From contig CM061062.1 of the NCBI GenBank assembly GCA_030762895.1, positions 101,848,874 through 101,912,873 of the forward strand: DNA of 64,000 bases, in the 5' to 3' direction. Source of the DNA: Sophora flavescens. Its lineage: Eukaryota; Streptophyta; Magnoliopsida; Fabales; Fabaceae. This document shows, piece after piece, positions 1 to 9,995 of the stretch; within the stretch, counting starts at the first letter, position 1, and each line of letters begins with the position of its first letter. Position numbers and translations under genes: made by a program. The notes beneath the pieces are model-generated. The model ran no database searches. It was not told the origin of the DNA and saw nothing but the letters and a program-made list of their open reading frames with translations.

Positions 1-149
1 ATTTCATTCATTTTGCTGTATTTATACACAAACCATAAGTCCCACATTTGACTGGGATAGACTCTAACTACTTTAGCTATTTTACCTCTCACAATCTAAC
101 TGAATTAACAAACATAACTACCATTCTAACTAACTGAATTACACCAATA
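1..149 (-). repeat. 3' LTR of the copia element (partial)
   Basis: It matches 4332-4480 nearly base for base, ending in both copies with TTACACCAATA on the plus strand. The rest of this LTR (about 100 bp by comparison with the 249-bp right copy) lies before the window. Confidence 0.93.
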
Positions 150-161
150 CACCCCCTAATT
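150..161 (-). other. Polypurine tract of the copia element
   Basis: Read on the minus strand it is AATTAGGGGGTG, directly before the 3' LTR. This is the expected plus-strand priming site. Confidence 0.75.
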
Positions 162-3100
162 CAGATTAGTCATAGGCTGCACTCCTAGCATACTTCTCAA
201 TTCTGCAAACCTTGCATTCTTCAGAGGCTTAGTCAGTATGTCAGCGACTTGTACATCTGTACTGCAGTGCTGCATCATCAGTTTACCCTTGCCGACTTGA
301 TCACGAAGGAAGTGATACTTGGTTTCTATGTGTTTGCTCCTGCCATGAGCAATTGGATGTTTTGCCAAGTCAATAGCTGACTTGTTGTCAATTAGGAGCT
401 TCACTGGATTAGCTTCTCTCAACTTCATTTCTTCTAGTAATGTTTCCAGCCATAGAGCTTGACAAGCACCTATTGAGGCTGCAACATATTCAGCCTCACA
501 GGATGATAAGGCAACAACAGTTTGCTTCTTTGAACACCAACTTATTGGCTTGTCTCCAATCATAAACACATAGCCTGTGGTGCTTTTCCTATCATCTTTG
601 TCACCACGCCAATCAGAGTCACAGTAGCCAAACAATTCGGCTGCACTTCCACTTGAGTTGTTAGGATAAAGAATGCCAAATCCAAGAGTTCCTTTGACAT
701 ATCTAAGGATCCTCTTGGCTGCAGTGAGATGAGACACATTTGGATGCTCCATGTATCTACTAATCATACCAACACTATAGGCTAAGTCAGGCCTAGTGTT
801 GCACAGGTATCTTAAGGAACCTACCATTTTCTTGTAGTGAGTAGGATCCACTGCTCCATCAGTACCATCCTTTTGCAGCTTGATTCCAGCCTCTGCAGGT
901 GTGCTTGCAGGATTACAATCGAGCATACTAAACCTCTTTAGTACATCTTTAGCATATTTCCTTTGGCTCATGAAGATACCCTTGCTTGTATGAGTAAATT
1001 CAATGCCAAGGAAATAGGATAGCACCCCCAAATCACTCATTTCAAATTCCTTCATGATTCTGTTTTTGAACTCAGCAATTTCAACTTCACTGCTTCTTGT
1101 TACCAGCAGATCATCAACATATAAGCATACTATAAGTGTGTTTGTTGTAGATGCATGCCTGACATACACACCATGTTCTGTGGTGCATTTTACAAATCTC
1201 AGTTGCTTTAGAAAGCCATCAATTCTCATATTCCAGGCTCTTGGGGCCTGTTTTAGGCCATATAGGGCCTTCTTCAACTTGTAAACTTTGTTTTCATGCC
1301 CTTTTACAATGTAGCCAGGGGGCTGAGAAACATATACTTCCTCCTCTAATGGACCATTTAAAAAGGTAGATTTCACATCAAGTTGGTACAATGACCAACC
1401 TTTGAGGCTTGCCAATGCAACCACAAGTCTTATTGTTTCAATTCGTGCAACAGGTGCAAAAACTTCATAGAAATCCAGACCAGGTTTCTGTAGGAAACCT
1501 TTAGCAACTAACCTGGTCTTATGCTTGGCAATATCACCATTAGGCTTCACTTTTGTTTTGTAAACCCATTTTACATCAATAGGTTTCTTCTGTTTTGGCA
1601 AGATCACCAATTCCCAGGTCTCATTCCTTTCAATTGATCTGATTTCCTCCAGCATGGCATTTCTCCAATTTGGACTTTCCATAGCCTGCTCAAAACTGGC
1701 AGGCTCAGCTTTAGCTAACAGTGCAAAGTGCACCAGCTCACCTTCTGTTGTAATTGAAGAGTCTGGAAACAGCTCATACTCATTGAATCTTGGTGGTGCA
1801 TGTCTTTCTCTTTGTGACCTTCTGATCTGAGTTTCTGCAGCAGCTTCCACATCTTCTTGATCATCTTCACACTGCATCAGTATGCTGTTAGCATTATTAT
1901 CAACCTTGCCTGCTTCCCAATTCCAATTTTTCTTTTCATCAATCATAACATCACTACTGATCACAATTTTCTTCTTCTTAGGGTCAAACAACTTATACGA
2001 TCCAGTTGAATGATAACCTAGAAGGATCATCTGCTCAGCTCTATCATCAAGTTTCTTTCTAAGTTGTTCAGGTACATGCTTGTAGCATAATGAGCCAAAA
2101 ATTCGAAAGTGGCTTACATTAGGCATGTTACCTGACCATGCTTCCTCAGGTGTCATGCCTTGCAACCTCTTGGTTGGACTTCTATCCAAGATATAGGCTG
2201 CAGTTGCCACTGCTTCACCCCAAAAATAGGCAGGCATTTTCTTTGCTTTCAGCATGCTTCTTGTCATATCAAGAAGAGTTATGTTTCTCCTTTCTGCAGT
2301 TCCATTATGTTGAGGTGTATATGGAGCTATCACCTCATGTATGATTCCCTCTTGGTCACAGAATTTCTGAAATTCATGTGAGACATACTCACCTCCTCCA
2401 TCAGTCCTCAACACCTTGATTGCCTTCCCACTTTGCTTTTCAACCATTAATTTGAACTTTTGAAAAACACTTAACACGTCATTCTTCCTTTTAATGAGAT
2501 ACAACCACATTTTCCTTGTAAACTCATCAATAAAGGAAACAAAATAACTATTGCCACCAAGAGAAGTTACCTCAAAGGGACCACACACATCTGAGGAAAT
2601 GACAGCAAGTTTCTCATTTGCCCTGGTTGGAATTTCAGATTTGTAAGATTTCCTTGTCTGCTTGGACTCGCAGCAATCAGCACACACTTCCTTTGTCTGC
2701 ACAATGGTGGGAAGGCCTTTAACCATGTTCTTGCTCTTTAACAGGCCAAGACTTCTAAAATTCAGATGTCCAAACCTGTGATGCCACAGCCAAGTTTCAT
2801 TGCTGCATTCACTGGCTAGACACTGATGCTGCATCACTTGAACACCAATCTTGAAAGTCCTATTTTTTGACAAAGGAGCTTTCAAGACTAGTCTTCCTTT
2901 GTTATCAAACACCTTCAATTGACTATGCTCCATTTTCATTGAGTAGCCTCTTTCCAGTAACTGACCAAGGCTTAGTAGATTGTTCTTCATATTGGGAACA
3001 TACAATACATCAAAGAATGGCAAGATGCTGTCCATTCTTCCTCGGATCATTACTCTCCCCATTCCTTCAAAGCGATGCATAGTGCTATTGTCGCAAAATC

Positions 3101-3356
3101 TAACCTTGCTCTTCACATTATCATCAAGGTTTGTGAACCATTCCTTATGGCCAGACAAATGATTAGAACATCCTGTATCAAGATACCATAACTCAGATTT
3201 TGCATTTTCTGAGCTAGTGGTAGCCATCAAGAGGACTTCATCTGAGTCAGAATCTTCCTCATGAGCCATTTGTGCCTCTTCACGCTTTCTTGGCACCTTC
3301 TTGCCTCTGCACTCATTTGCATAATGACCATATTTCTGATAGTTGTAGCACTGCAC
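156..3356 (-). CDS. Copia pol polyprotein (protease, integrase, RT, RNase H)
   Basis: An open frame of 1066 residues. In order: a defective zinc knuckle at the N-terminus (CYNYQKYGHYANEC, second Cys replaced by Tyr); aspartic protease around D60 (WYLDTGCSNH); an HHCC-type zinc-binding region (HH at 192-193, CADC at 225-228); an integrase core with D256, D319 (RTDGGGEY) and E355 (QHNGTAERRN); reverse transcriptase with YVDD near residue 746 (DNA 1110-1121) and the LYGLKQAPRAW block; and RNase H motifs (DSDWRGD, SSCEAEY, SKHIETKYHF) at the C-terminus. This domain order, with integrase before RT, is diagnostic of Ty1/copia. The first Met shown is only the first in this frame, since the natural product would start in gag. 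All catalytic residues are present. The knuckle defect and the separation from gag are the only visible flaws. Confidence 0.95.
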   Translation of the reverse strand: MQCYNYQKYGHYANECRGKKVPRKREEAQMAHEEDSDSDEVLLMATTSSENAKSELWYLDTGCSNHLSGHKEWFTNLDDNVKSKVRFCDNSTMHRFEGMGRVMIRGRMDSILPFFDVLYVPNMKNNLLSLGQLLERGYSMKMEHSQLKVFDNKGRLVLKAPLSKNRTFKIGVQVMQHQCLASECSNETWLWHHRFGHLNFRSLGLLKSKNMVKGLPTIVQTKEVCADCCESKQTRKSYKSEIPTRANEKLAVISSDVCGPFEVTSLGGNSYFVSFIDEFTRKMWLYLIKRKNDVLSVFQKFKLMVEKQSGKAIKVLRTDGGGEYVSHEFQKFCDQEGIIHEVIAPYTPQHNGTAERRNITLLDMTRSMLKAKKMPAYFWGEAVATAAYILDRSPTKRLQGMTPEEAWSGNMPNVSHFRIFGSLCYKHVPEQLRKKLDDRAEQMILLGYHSTGSYKLFDPKKKKIVISSDVMIDEKKNWNWEAGKVDNNANSILMQCEDDQEDVEAAAETQIRRSQRERHAPPRFNEYELFPDSSITTEGELVHFALLAKAEPASFEQAMESPNWRNAMLEEIRSIERNETWELVILPKQKKPIDVKWVYKTKVKPNGDIAKHKTRLVAKGFLQKPGLDFYEVFAPVARIETIRLVVALASLKGWSLYQLDVKSTFLNGPLEEEVYVSQPPGYIVKGHENKVYKLKKALYGLKQAPRAWNMRIDGFLKQLRFVKCTTEHGVYVRHASTTNTLIVCLYVDDLLVTRSSEVEIAEFKNRIMKEFEMSDLGVLSYFLGIEFTHTSKGIFMSQRKYAKDVLKRFSMLDCNPASTPAEAGIKLQKDGTDGAVDPTHYKKMVGSLRYLCNTRPDLAYSVGMISRYMEHPNVSHLTAAKRILRYVKGTLGFGILYPNNSSGSAAELFGYCDSDWRGDKDDRKSTTGYVFMIGDKPISWCSKKQTVVALSSCEAEYVAASIGACQALWLETLLEEMKLREANPVKLLIDNKSAIDLAKHPIAHGRSKHIETKYHFLRDQVGKGKLMMQHCSTDVQVADILTKPLKNARFAELRSMLGVQPMTNLN

Positions 3357-3469
3357 ATCTTTCTTGGAACTCTTCTTTTATCATTGTTTCTGCTCCCTTC
3401 ATATTTCTTGGAGCTTTCATCATTGTGATTCTGCTCAGTGCTACTGCCTTGGCCTTTTTCTTGATTCTT

Positions 3470-4183
3470 TCATTTATTGTTTTTCCACTTTCCTTTGCCC
3501 TTGTAATTCTTTCCCCCATCTTCTCCTTTCTGTTTGGACTGAGCTTGAAGAGCTTGCTCAGTCTTCACAGGATTTCTCTCATTGAGCCTCAGCTCTTGGG
3601 CTTCAAGAGATGCCTGAAGCTCTTCAATCCTCATAGCAGCCAAATCCTTGGATTCTTCCAATACAACAACCACTTGATCAAATCTAGTGGTTAGTGTTCT
3701 CAACACCTTTTCAATTATCATTACAGTTGATAGAGTCTCACTACAAGATTTCATTTGGTTTGTAAGTGCTATCAATCTAGTAAAGTACTCACCTACACTT
3801 TCTTGATCGGTCATCTGCAGCAACTCATACTGCCTTCTTAGGGCCTGCAGTTTGACTTTCTTTAACTTGTCAGCACCCTCATAGAACCGAGTCAAGTTGT
3901 CCCATGCTTGCTTTGCAGTTTCTGCTGATGAAATCTTCTCCTAGTTATCAAAATCCATGCATTGTTAAATCAAGAAGAGGGCTTTAGCATCCTTCTTTAG
4001 ACTTGCTTGATGGGCAGTTCTTTGTTCATCAGTGGGATTCTTGGGCAGTTCCTTGTATCCATCATTCACAATTTCAAGAACTTCTTGAAATCGAAAAAGA
4101 ACTCTCATTTGTGCCTTCCATCTGTCATAGTTCTTCGAGGTCAAGGTTGGGAGATTCAAGGGAAGATTTCCATTAGATGCCAT
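3470..4183 (-). pseudogene. Copia gag, broken by two stops and a frame change
   Basis: The N-terminal part starts at 4183 (MASNGNLPLNLPTLTSKNYD) and has the usual copia gag opening, with the W of YDRWKAQM. An in-frame TAA at 3965-3967 and TAG at 3941-3943 interrupt it. The frame then continues through TRFYEGADKLKKVKLQALRR to a stop at about 3470. The segment before pol (about 3460-3357) is in other frames, so at least one indel separates gag from pol. The C-terminal part is Lys/Gly rich, as expected before the zinc knuckle. No complete gag product can be made from this copy. Confidence 0.88.
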
Positions 4184-4219
4184 GCTGTTCTTTCAGGAAC
4201 CAGGATCAAGAAACACAAC

Positions 4220-4231
4220 TCTAGATACCAC
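4220..4231 (-). other. Primer binding site (initiator tRNA-Met type)
   Basis: The minus strand reads GTGGTATCTAGA immediately after the 5' LTR end CATCAACA. It resembles the common plant TGGTATCAGAGC site with one inserted or changed base. Confidence 0.75.
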
Positions 4232-4480
4232 TGTTGATGCAAACTATCTCTCACACACACTCGAAAGAAAAGATCAGAGAAAGAAAACAGAATGCAAGAC
4301 TTGATGTGTGAATGTGCATCATCATGCCCAAACTTCATTCATTTTGCTGTATTTATACACAAACCATAAGTCCCACATTTGGCTGGGATAGACTCTAACT
4401 ACTTTAGCTATTTTACCTCTAACAAACTAACTGAATTAACAAACATAACTACCATTCTAACTAACTGAATTACACCAATA
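4232..4480 (-). repeat. 5' LTR of the copia element, 249 bp
   Basis: It starts next to the primer site (TGTTGATGC on the plus strand) and ends at 4480, where similarity to the left LTR stops. Such a short LTR fits small copia lineages. Confidence 0.9.
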
Positions 4481-4503
4481 ATATTGACACAAAATTAAGG
4501 TAC

Positions 4504-4823
4504 CTGTGAGTGTGTTAAATATGAGCATGATTATACCACCGTTGAGGGCAACAAGGTTGATCAACATCTCAATGCAGGTCCCAAATAATGATAGTGGCTT
4601 GGCCACAAGCTGCAAAATCTTCTGACCCATGATAGAGATAAATATAAGCCATCGATGGCCGAAGCTTTCTTCCCAAACACCCTCTGCATGGCACTCCACA
4701 GACTTTCTTTTACCCAAGTTTCGGGAAAATAAGATATGAAAGAGATCGAAGAAACTTGCATCATCGGGTTTCAACAACATGTAACTGTTGGCAAAGCTCT
4801 AGCTTGTTGCAATCGGATGTCAT
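4504..4823 (-). pseudogene. OBL1-like class-3 triacylglycerol lipase, exon 1 (gene continues left of window)
   Basis: From ATG 4780 the frame gives MLLKPDDASFFDLFHILFSR, then RWLIFISIMGQKILQLVAKP and a hydrophobic stretch up to NTLTG. This is the N-terminal region of plant oil-body-lipase-1-like proteins (lipase class 3, about 480 aa). The family is associated with lipid droplets and hydrolyses acylglycerols. The exon ends at 4504 with CTCACAG followed by a GTACC donor, and the copia element begins 23 bp further on in the intron. An upstream ATG at 4821-4823 gives MTSDCNKLE, and family members usually have a short extension before this Met, but a single extra base near 4800 puts it out of frame. 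So either the protein starts at 4780 or this allele carries a frameshift. The catalytic domain lies beyond the window. Family identification is from memory of conserved residues. Confidence 0.72.
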
Positions 4824-4910
4824 GACTAGATAGTAAAGTGACAAGGAGCAAGAATACAAGATTATATGCAAACTAAAGGGATAGTGTATCTTATTGTTCA
4901 ACCCTCTCGG

Positions 4911-4924
4911 TTTATTTTATAGAG
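4911..4924 (-). promoter_or_regulatory. TATA box of the lipase gene
   Basis: The minus strand reads CTATAAAATAAACC about 90 bp upstream of the 4823 ATG and 130 bp upstream of the 4780 ATG. This is a plausible core promoter spacing for a plant gene. Confidence 0.55.
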
Positions 4925-6384
4925 CTAGGGTAGGAAATGGGATGTGGGGAATAAATTAATCACACGTTAATAATTAACAAAGAATACATTTAAAAACTTC
5001 CAGAGAAGACAGGTGGCACTGGTTTTTCAATAGTATATTTAGTAATTTATTAATTAAATTAAGTACTTAATTATTACTGTTTATTTTTTATATTGTTTTG
5101 AAAGGTTGTGTAGGGATCATAGCCTTAGCTAGTGGAGCCATAGAAAGGATATGATTAAACTAAGAATTCGTATCATGTGCCCAAACATCCCCAATAATTT
5201 TGTTGATAAATACAAATTTTGTGTCAATGATATATAGTATTCCATCTCAGAGCTAGGCAAGTGACCTTCAATTAACCATAGCGGATTCTTATAAAGGTAT
5301 TTATAGATAATTTATTAAGAACGAATTTTGACAAAAATAAAACCCTTTTCTAGGTTATTCCATACAATATGCTTTCTTTGTTTTAAAAAAGAAAATGGAA
5401 AGAGAAGATAGAAAGAAAGAATGTGAGGAGAAAGAAAGTAGTTAATGAGAAAAAGATCAACTTAATGTTTGGTATACCGACATACCAACATTTTGTGAGT
5501 GAGCTCATCCAAGTATCGTAATGTGGGTGAGTGTGTTGACCTTGAACATGTATGAAGGATTGCTTGATAGGTACAATTTTGTCCAAAATGTCTAAGTTAA
5601 TTTGAATTTGTGGACTCCAAGCTTTATATCCATTTTAGTTATCTTATTTCCAATCTATATGAGACTTCTTTTATTTTCCAACACTTCCCTTCATGTCCAA
5701 CCGGTTTGGCCCAAATGTGACTTGCCTTTAGTTTTCTTTAGTTGTGACCTTTCTATAGATTTCAATCAGGGCCTTTGTACTTCAAGTTTCGAGTCTTAGA
5801 GATCACAGGTCCGGTTTTCATTTTATCGACTAGGCTTGTGAGCCTTTTCTAGACACGAGTCTCATAGGTCATATGCCTGCAACATTTACTTGGGTCATCT
5901 TAATTTTTCTTCCTTTCTTTTTGCTCGGATCGTCTTCTTCTTCCTTTTTTTAGTTTGACTGGGTACTTGGATTGTCCATGGATCGTGAGGCGATATGGGC
6001 TTTGATACCATGTGTTCATATTTTTTTTTATAAACAAAAATATATTGATAACAGCATAAGAGATATTCGAACTCATATACATGAAAGAAAACGAAGATGC
6101 ATTAAATTTTAAATGAATTTGAGATTAAACCCCCTATTTTTGCTTTGAAAGTTTGACAAGAGTTTCGATTTAATTAATCTCAATTTGAACATGTGGGCAT
6201 CCACAAGACCACATCTAATTCCAATTAATCACGTAGGGGTACACACAACGATTTTCAATCATAATTTGGATGTTTAATAACATTCAGGACATAATTTGAA
6301 AAAAAAATTAAACTAAATTTAAATTTTTGAATGGTTTCGACTATCCTGCTGTTGAAGTTCATCGGACCTATGGCAAGAACGTAA
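4925..6384. other. Intergenic AT-rich sequence, no gene seen
   Basis: Short frames only, none with recognisable motifs. It includes simple AAT/TTA-rich stretches (5030-5100) and a pyrimidine-rich stretch near 5900-5950. The proximal part is presumably lipase upstream region. Confidence 0.5.
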
Positions 6385-6480
6385 GGGCTCGTTTGGTGGT
6401 CAGGATAAGAGAGACAGGATATGATAAGCTATCATATCATGTCTGAAATTATTGTTTGGTGAGCCAGTAGGATAAGACAA
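6385..6480. repeat. Possible TIR-element end fragment
   Basis: It opens with GGGCTCGTTTGGTGG, a style of terminal sequence common in hAT/PIF-type plant MITEs, and contains a small palindrome (GATAAGCTATCATATC). No matching opposite end was found nearby. Confidence 0.3.
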
Positions 6481-6489
6481 ACAACATAA

Positions 6490-7230
6490 TCATAAATGAC
6501 AGTATAACAATTAAAGCATGGCAATAACATTATAATCATATCATACATACATCAATTAACATCGAATAGACAAACAACATATGACAGGGTCATGGGTTAG
6601 CCCTTCATCTTGTGCTACCCTCAACGTCTACATGTCAATATTGTTCCTTCTCCCCATACCTTGTATGAAGATCAAACCCCTTAGCTAAGCATAAATGAAG
6701 CAGGTGTCTTTCCCTCGAGCGGCTCGACGGGTTCCTCAAGCCTTGTCCAAACAAGAAGATAACAGCCAGTTAATCCCCAATTTAAAAGAAAGGGAAGGGA
6801 ATATTAAAGAGGGATAACTACATTACATTAAACGATGCTAACACGGGTAACTTCTCTCCCAAACGGACTCACAAACTCCAAGAACTTCAAATGGTTCAAG
6901 GGAAGGAAAAAGGGAAGTGATTTCTGTCGCACTAGCATTGCCCAAAGTGCCAAAACAGGGTTTGGCCCGCAAGATATAGAATAAGACTTGTACATAATTT
7001 TCTTAGCTTTCCAACTCATCAAAGATCACCTCAATCGGACATCTAGAACTCAAGATATAGCCAAAATGGTGAAACATGTTACTAGGACTCTAAAAGGATT
7101 GAACCTTTCTAAGGCTAAACTTCCCCAAACATAAACTTAGATATCAAAAACAAATACAACAAGCATATACAAACATATATATAACATATATAAACGCATT
7201 AAGCTTATTTATGAAAAATGGGGTGTTACA
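6490..7230 (-). repeat. Ty3/gypsy LTR fragment
   Basis: The right edge is GGGGTGTTACA, i.e. an LTR start of TGTAACACCCC on the minus strand. The other end is missing, so the left limit is approximate. It directly abuts LINE sequence at 7231. No coding capacity. Confidence 0.5.
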
Positions 7231-8210
7231 GATTTTGTGGCTTTTTTGGAGGAGTTTTACAGGAATAGAAAATTGGTTAGGGGTTCGAATAGTTCTTTCA
7301 TTGTTTTGATCCCTAAGAAGGAAAATCCGTAGCAGTTAGGCGATTTCAGACCAATATCTTTGATAGGTTGTATGTATAAGGTGCTTTCGAAGATTCTGGC
7401 AAACAGGTTGAGATTGGTGGTTGGCTCGGTGATTTCTGAAACACAATCGACTTTTATAAAAGGAAGACAAATCTTAGATGATGTTCTTATTGCTAATGAA
7501 CTAGCTGATGTGGCCAAGCAGGATCCGAAGGAAATGGTACTTTTTAAAGTGGATTCTAAAAAACCATATGATTCAGTGAGTTGGGAGTTTCTGGAGTACA
7601 CGTTGATAAGGATGGGTTTTACAGAAACTTGGAGGGAATGGATGATGGAATATTTGTCTACGATTAGGATATCGGTGTTAGTTAATGTAAGCCCTACAAA
7701 GGAATTCAATGCTGGTCACGGGTTGAGACAAGGTGACCCGTTATCTCCGTTTCTTTTCCTTATTGTTGCTGAAGGGTTGAGTGTTATGTTAAAAAAAGTG
7801 GAGTCTATAGGGTTTTTTCATGGCTTTGTTATTGGGGAAGAGTCTAATCAAATATCTCATCTTCAGTTTGCCGACGACACTTTGATTATGGGTGATAAGA
7901 GTGTTGATAATGTGTGGGCAATAAAATCAATTCTTCAGTTGTTTGAGGCAGCATCTGGTCTGAAAGTTAATTTCTTTAAAAGCCATCTGATGGATATTAA
8001 TGTGGAAGATCAGTGGTTGCAGGTTGAGAGTTGAGAGACTTTCAATATAGCTTTATTAGGAAAGTGATTATGGAGGTTGAGAGTTGAGAGACTTTCTTTA
8101 TGGTATAGGGTTCTCCTCTTCAGGTAAGGGATTCAAGTGGAAATTTAATTTTTGGAGGGAGAAAAAGATCATGTTGTAGGGCTAATTTATGCTCTTTAGA
8201 AGGTGATTCT
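7231..8210 (+). pseudogene. L1-type LINE reverse transcriptase, first segment
   Basis: Visible RT blocks: GDFRPISLIGCMYKVLSKIL, the FKVDSKKPYDSVSW block (equivalent of DFxKAYD, with A replaced by P), GHGLRQGDPLSPFLFLIVAE and LQFADDTLIM, whose two Asp are the catalytic pair. An in-frame TAG near 7331 (KENP*QLGDF) and stops after 8034 show decay. The longest open piece is 7360-8034. Endonuclease sequence that should precede RT is absent. The final bases are the first copy of the 13-bp target duplication. Confidence 0.9.
8198..8210 (+). repeat. Target-site duplication of the RTE LINE, left copy
   Basis: AGAAGGTGATTCT, identical to 28604-28616. Removing everything between restores a continuous LINE reading frame. 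Confidence 0.93.
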
Positions 8211-8869
8211 ATGTAAATCAAAAAGATTTACACATGGTCTTCATTGATTTGGAGAAAGCGTATGATAGGGTGCCAAGAGAGGTTTTGTGGAAAGCCCTAG
8301 AAAAGAAAGGTGTTCGGATTGCCTATATTCGAGCTATCAAGGATATGTATGAGGGGGCCACGACTAGTGTGAGAACGCAGGGTGGAGCCACAGAAGATTT
8401 CCCAATAACCATAGGCATGCACCAGGGGTCAGCTTTAAGCCCCTATCTTTTTACCTTGGTATTGGATGTACTTACGGAGCACATTCAAGAGCCAGCACCG
8501 CGATGCATGCTTTTCGCTGACGATATAGTCCTAGTTGGAGAGTCGAGAGATGATATAAATGGAAGGTTGGAGACTTGGAGACAAGCTTTAGAAGCACATG
8601 GCTTCCGCTTGAGTAGAAGCAAGACGGAGTATATGGAATGTAAGTTTAGCAAAAGGCGAAACACCTCTAGCTTAGAGGTGAAAGTTGGAGACCACGACAT
8701 ACCACAAGTCACACGGTTTAAATATCTTGGGTCTATTATACAAAATGACGGAGAAATTGAGGGAGATGTAAACCATCAGATTCAATCAGGGTGGTCGAAA
8801 TGGAGGAAGGCTTCGGGTTTTATGTGTGATAAAAAGGTACCTCTTAAGCTAAAGGGAAAATTTTACCGT
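8211..8869 (+). pseudogene. RTE LINE reverse transcriptase, first part
   Basis: Contains DLEKAYDRVPREVLWKAL (RT block with catalytic Asp), MHQGSALSPYLFTLVLDVLT, and CMLFADDIVLVGES, carrying the DD pair. Next comes the thumb-like KYLGSIIQNDGEIEGDV block that marks the RTE clade. The frame from 8234 is open up to the array insertion at 8870. The ORF then runs spuriously into LTR sequence. The N-terminal endonuclease is missing through 5' truncation. Confidence 0.92.
8865..8869 (+). repeat. TSD ACCGT, left copy, of the triple-LTR array
   Basis: ACCGT directly precedes TGTAACACC at 8870. The same five bases follow the last LTR at 28148-28152. Confidence 0.9.
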
Positions 8870-9844
8870 TGTAACACCCTCCCTTGGGCATTACTACGTA
8901 ACACGTGCGGAAATAAAATTAAAAGAAAATTTGCTGTACTTTCGGAAAATAACTTATATAAGTACATAAGTGTCTGAAATTGGGTGAAAATTTTTTTTTG
9001 TCACGACTCCATACCTAAGCCTTAATTGATCGACACACAAACTTACTATCATAGCTTGACAAGCCTATTTAATTTAAAGGATATACTTAAATACAAAATA
9101 GTAGTTTTACAAAAATTTCGACAGAGTCTCCTCTGTAATTCGGACATCCCAGAGTAAAATAACACCTGTTAAAATAATTACATTTTCACTCCAGAATTCC
9201 AGATACACCAAATTCAAACAGGCATCAATACATAAAAATAATAGTTATAGTCATAAGCGTTACAAGACCAAAAGAAATAGCTTGGATTTTCATTCAAAAT
9301 ATATGCTCTCCGAGCTATAGATATTCCATTTTAAAATAAAGGCTCTCTGAGCCAAACTCGTACATACTATCAAAATAATCTAAGTCTCAACCCTAAGCTG
9401 GTCGTTCTAAAAGTTATTCCGCAAGTAATACCTCATCAAGCAACTACATCTAAGTCTCTGAATGACTTAGAAAGACTCCTCTGCACCATCTGTGTTAGAG
9501 TACCCAGGGTACAATATCGAACTTAGAAGAATCCTGAAATGTTTGTAAGGGTGAGATACCGACAAATGGATATATCACACAACAACCATACACATGATAC
9601 ATGCATCACATAATCATATAAGCATTTTAAATCATGCATATACATAACATAACAGTGTTATAACAAAGGGTCTCAAACCCGAACAATCGGTTTTATAAAG
9701 AGAATGCATGACACTTCAATATTCAACTCTATTTTGATACCTAATCTCCGGAGATCCCACAACTTTCTGTTTCGTTTCAAGCTGATCAGGCTCGCACATG
9801 GCGCATCGTAAAACAAACAAAACAATGCCCAAGAAAATAAATGG

Positions 9845-9995
9845 TGCACATCCCCATTCCCGATAGGATGTTCATGCCAGCACCTAACACAATTGTGCAC
9901 ATCCCCATTCCCGTTAGGATGCTCATGCAAAGCAACGACACAATTGTGCACATCCCCATTCCCGTTAGGATGCTCATGCAAAGCAATGACACTAT
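9845..9995. repeat. 51-bp minisatellite in LTR 1
   Basis: Three units containing GTGCACATCCCCATTCCCG and GGATGCTCATGCAAAGCAA. The first unit is more diverged. The unit length is a multiple of three, so a false minus-strand frame (HEHPNGNGDVHNC repeats) appears at 9673-9981. Confidence 0.85.

Larger units (their letters stand above)
1..4480 (-). mobile_element. Ty1/copia LTR retrotransposon, left LTR cut by window edge
   Basis: On the minus strand the order is 5' LTR (4232-4480), tRNA-Met primer site (4220-4231), gag, pol, purine tract (150-161) and 3' LTR (1-149, incomplete). The two LTRs differ at about three of 149 comparable bases, which suggests a fairly recent insertion. The right end lies 23 bp inside intron 1 of a lipase gene, in the same orientation as the gene. 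The left-hand target duplication is outside the window. Pol is one open frame, but gag has two stops and gag and pol are in different frames, so this copy is probably not autonomous. Confidence 0.95.

Noticed and set aside
9673..9981. 102-codon minus-strand ORF (repeated at 17332 and 24990)
   Set aside because: It exists because the 51-bp minisatellite unit is a multiple of three. No domain or coding signature.
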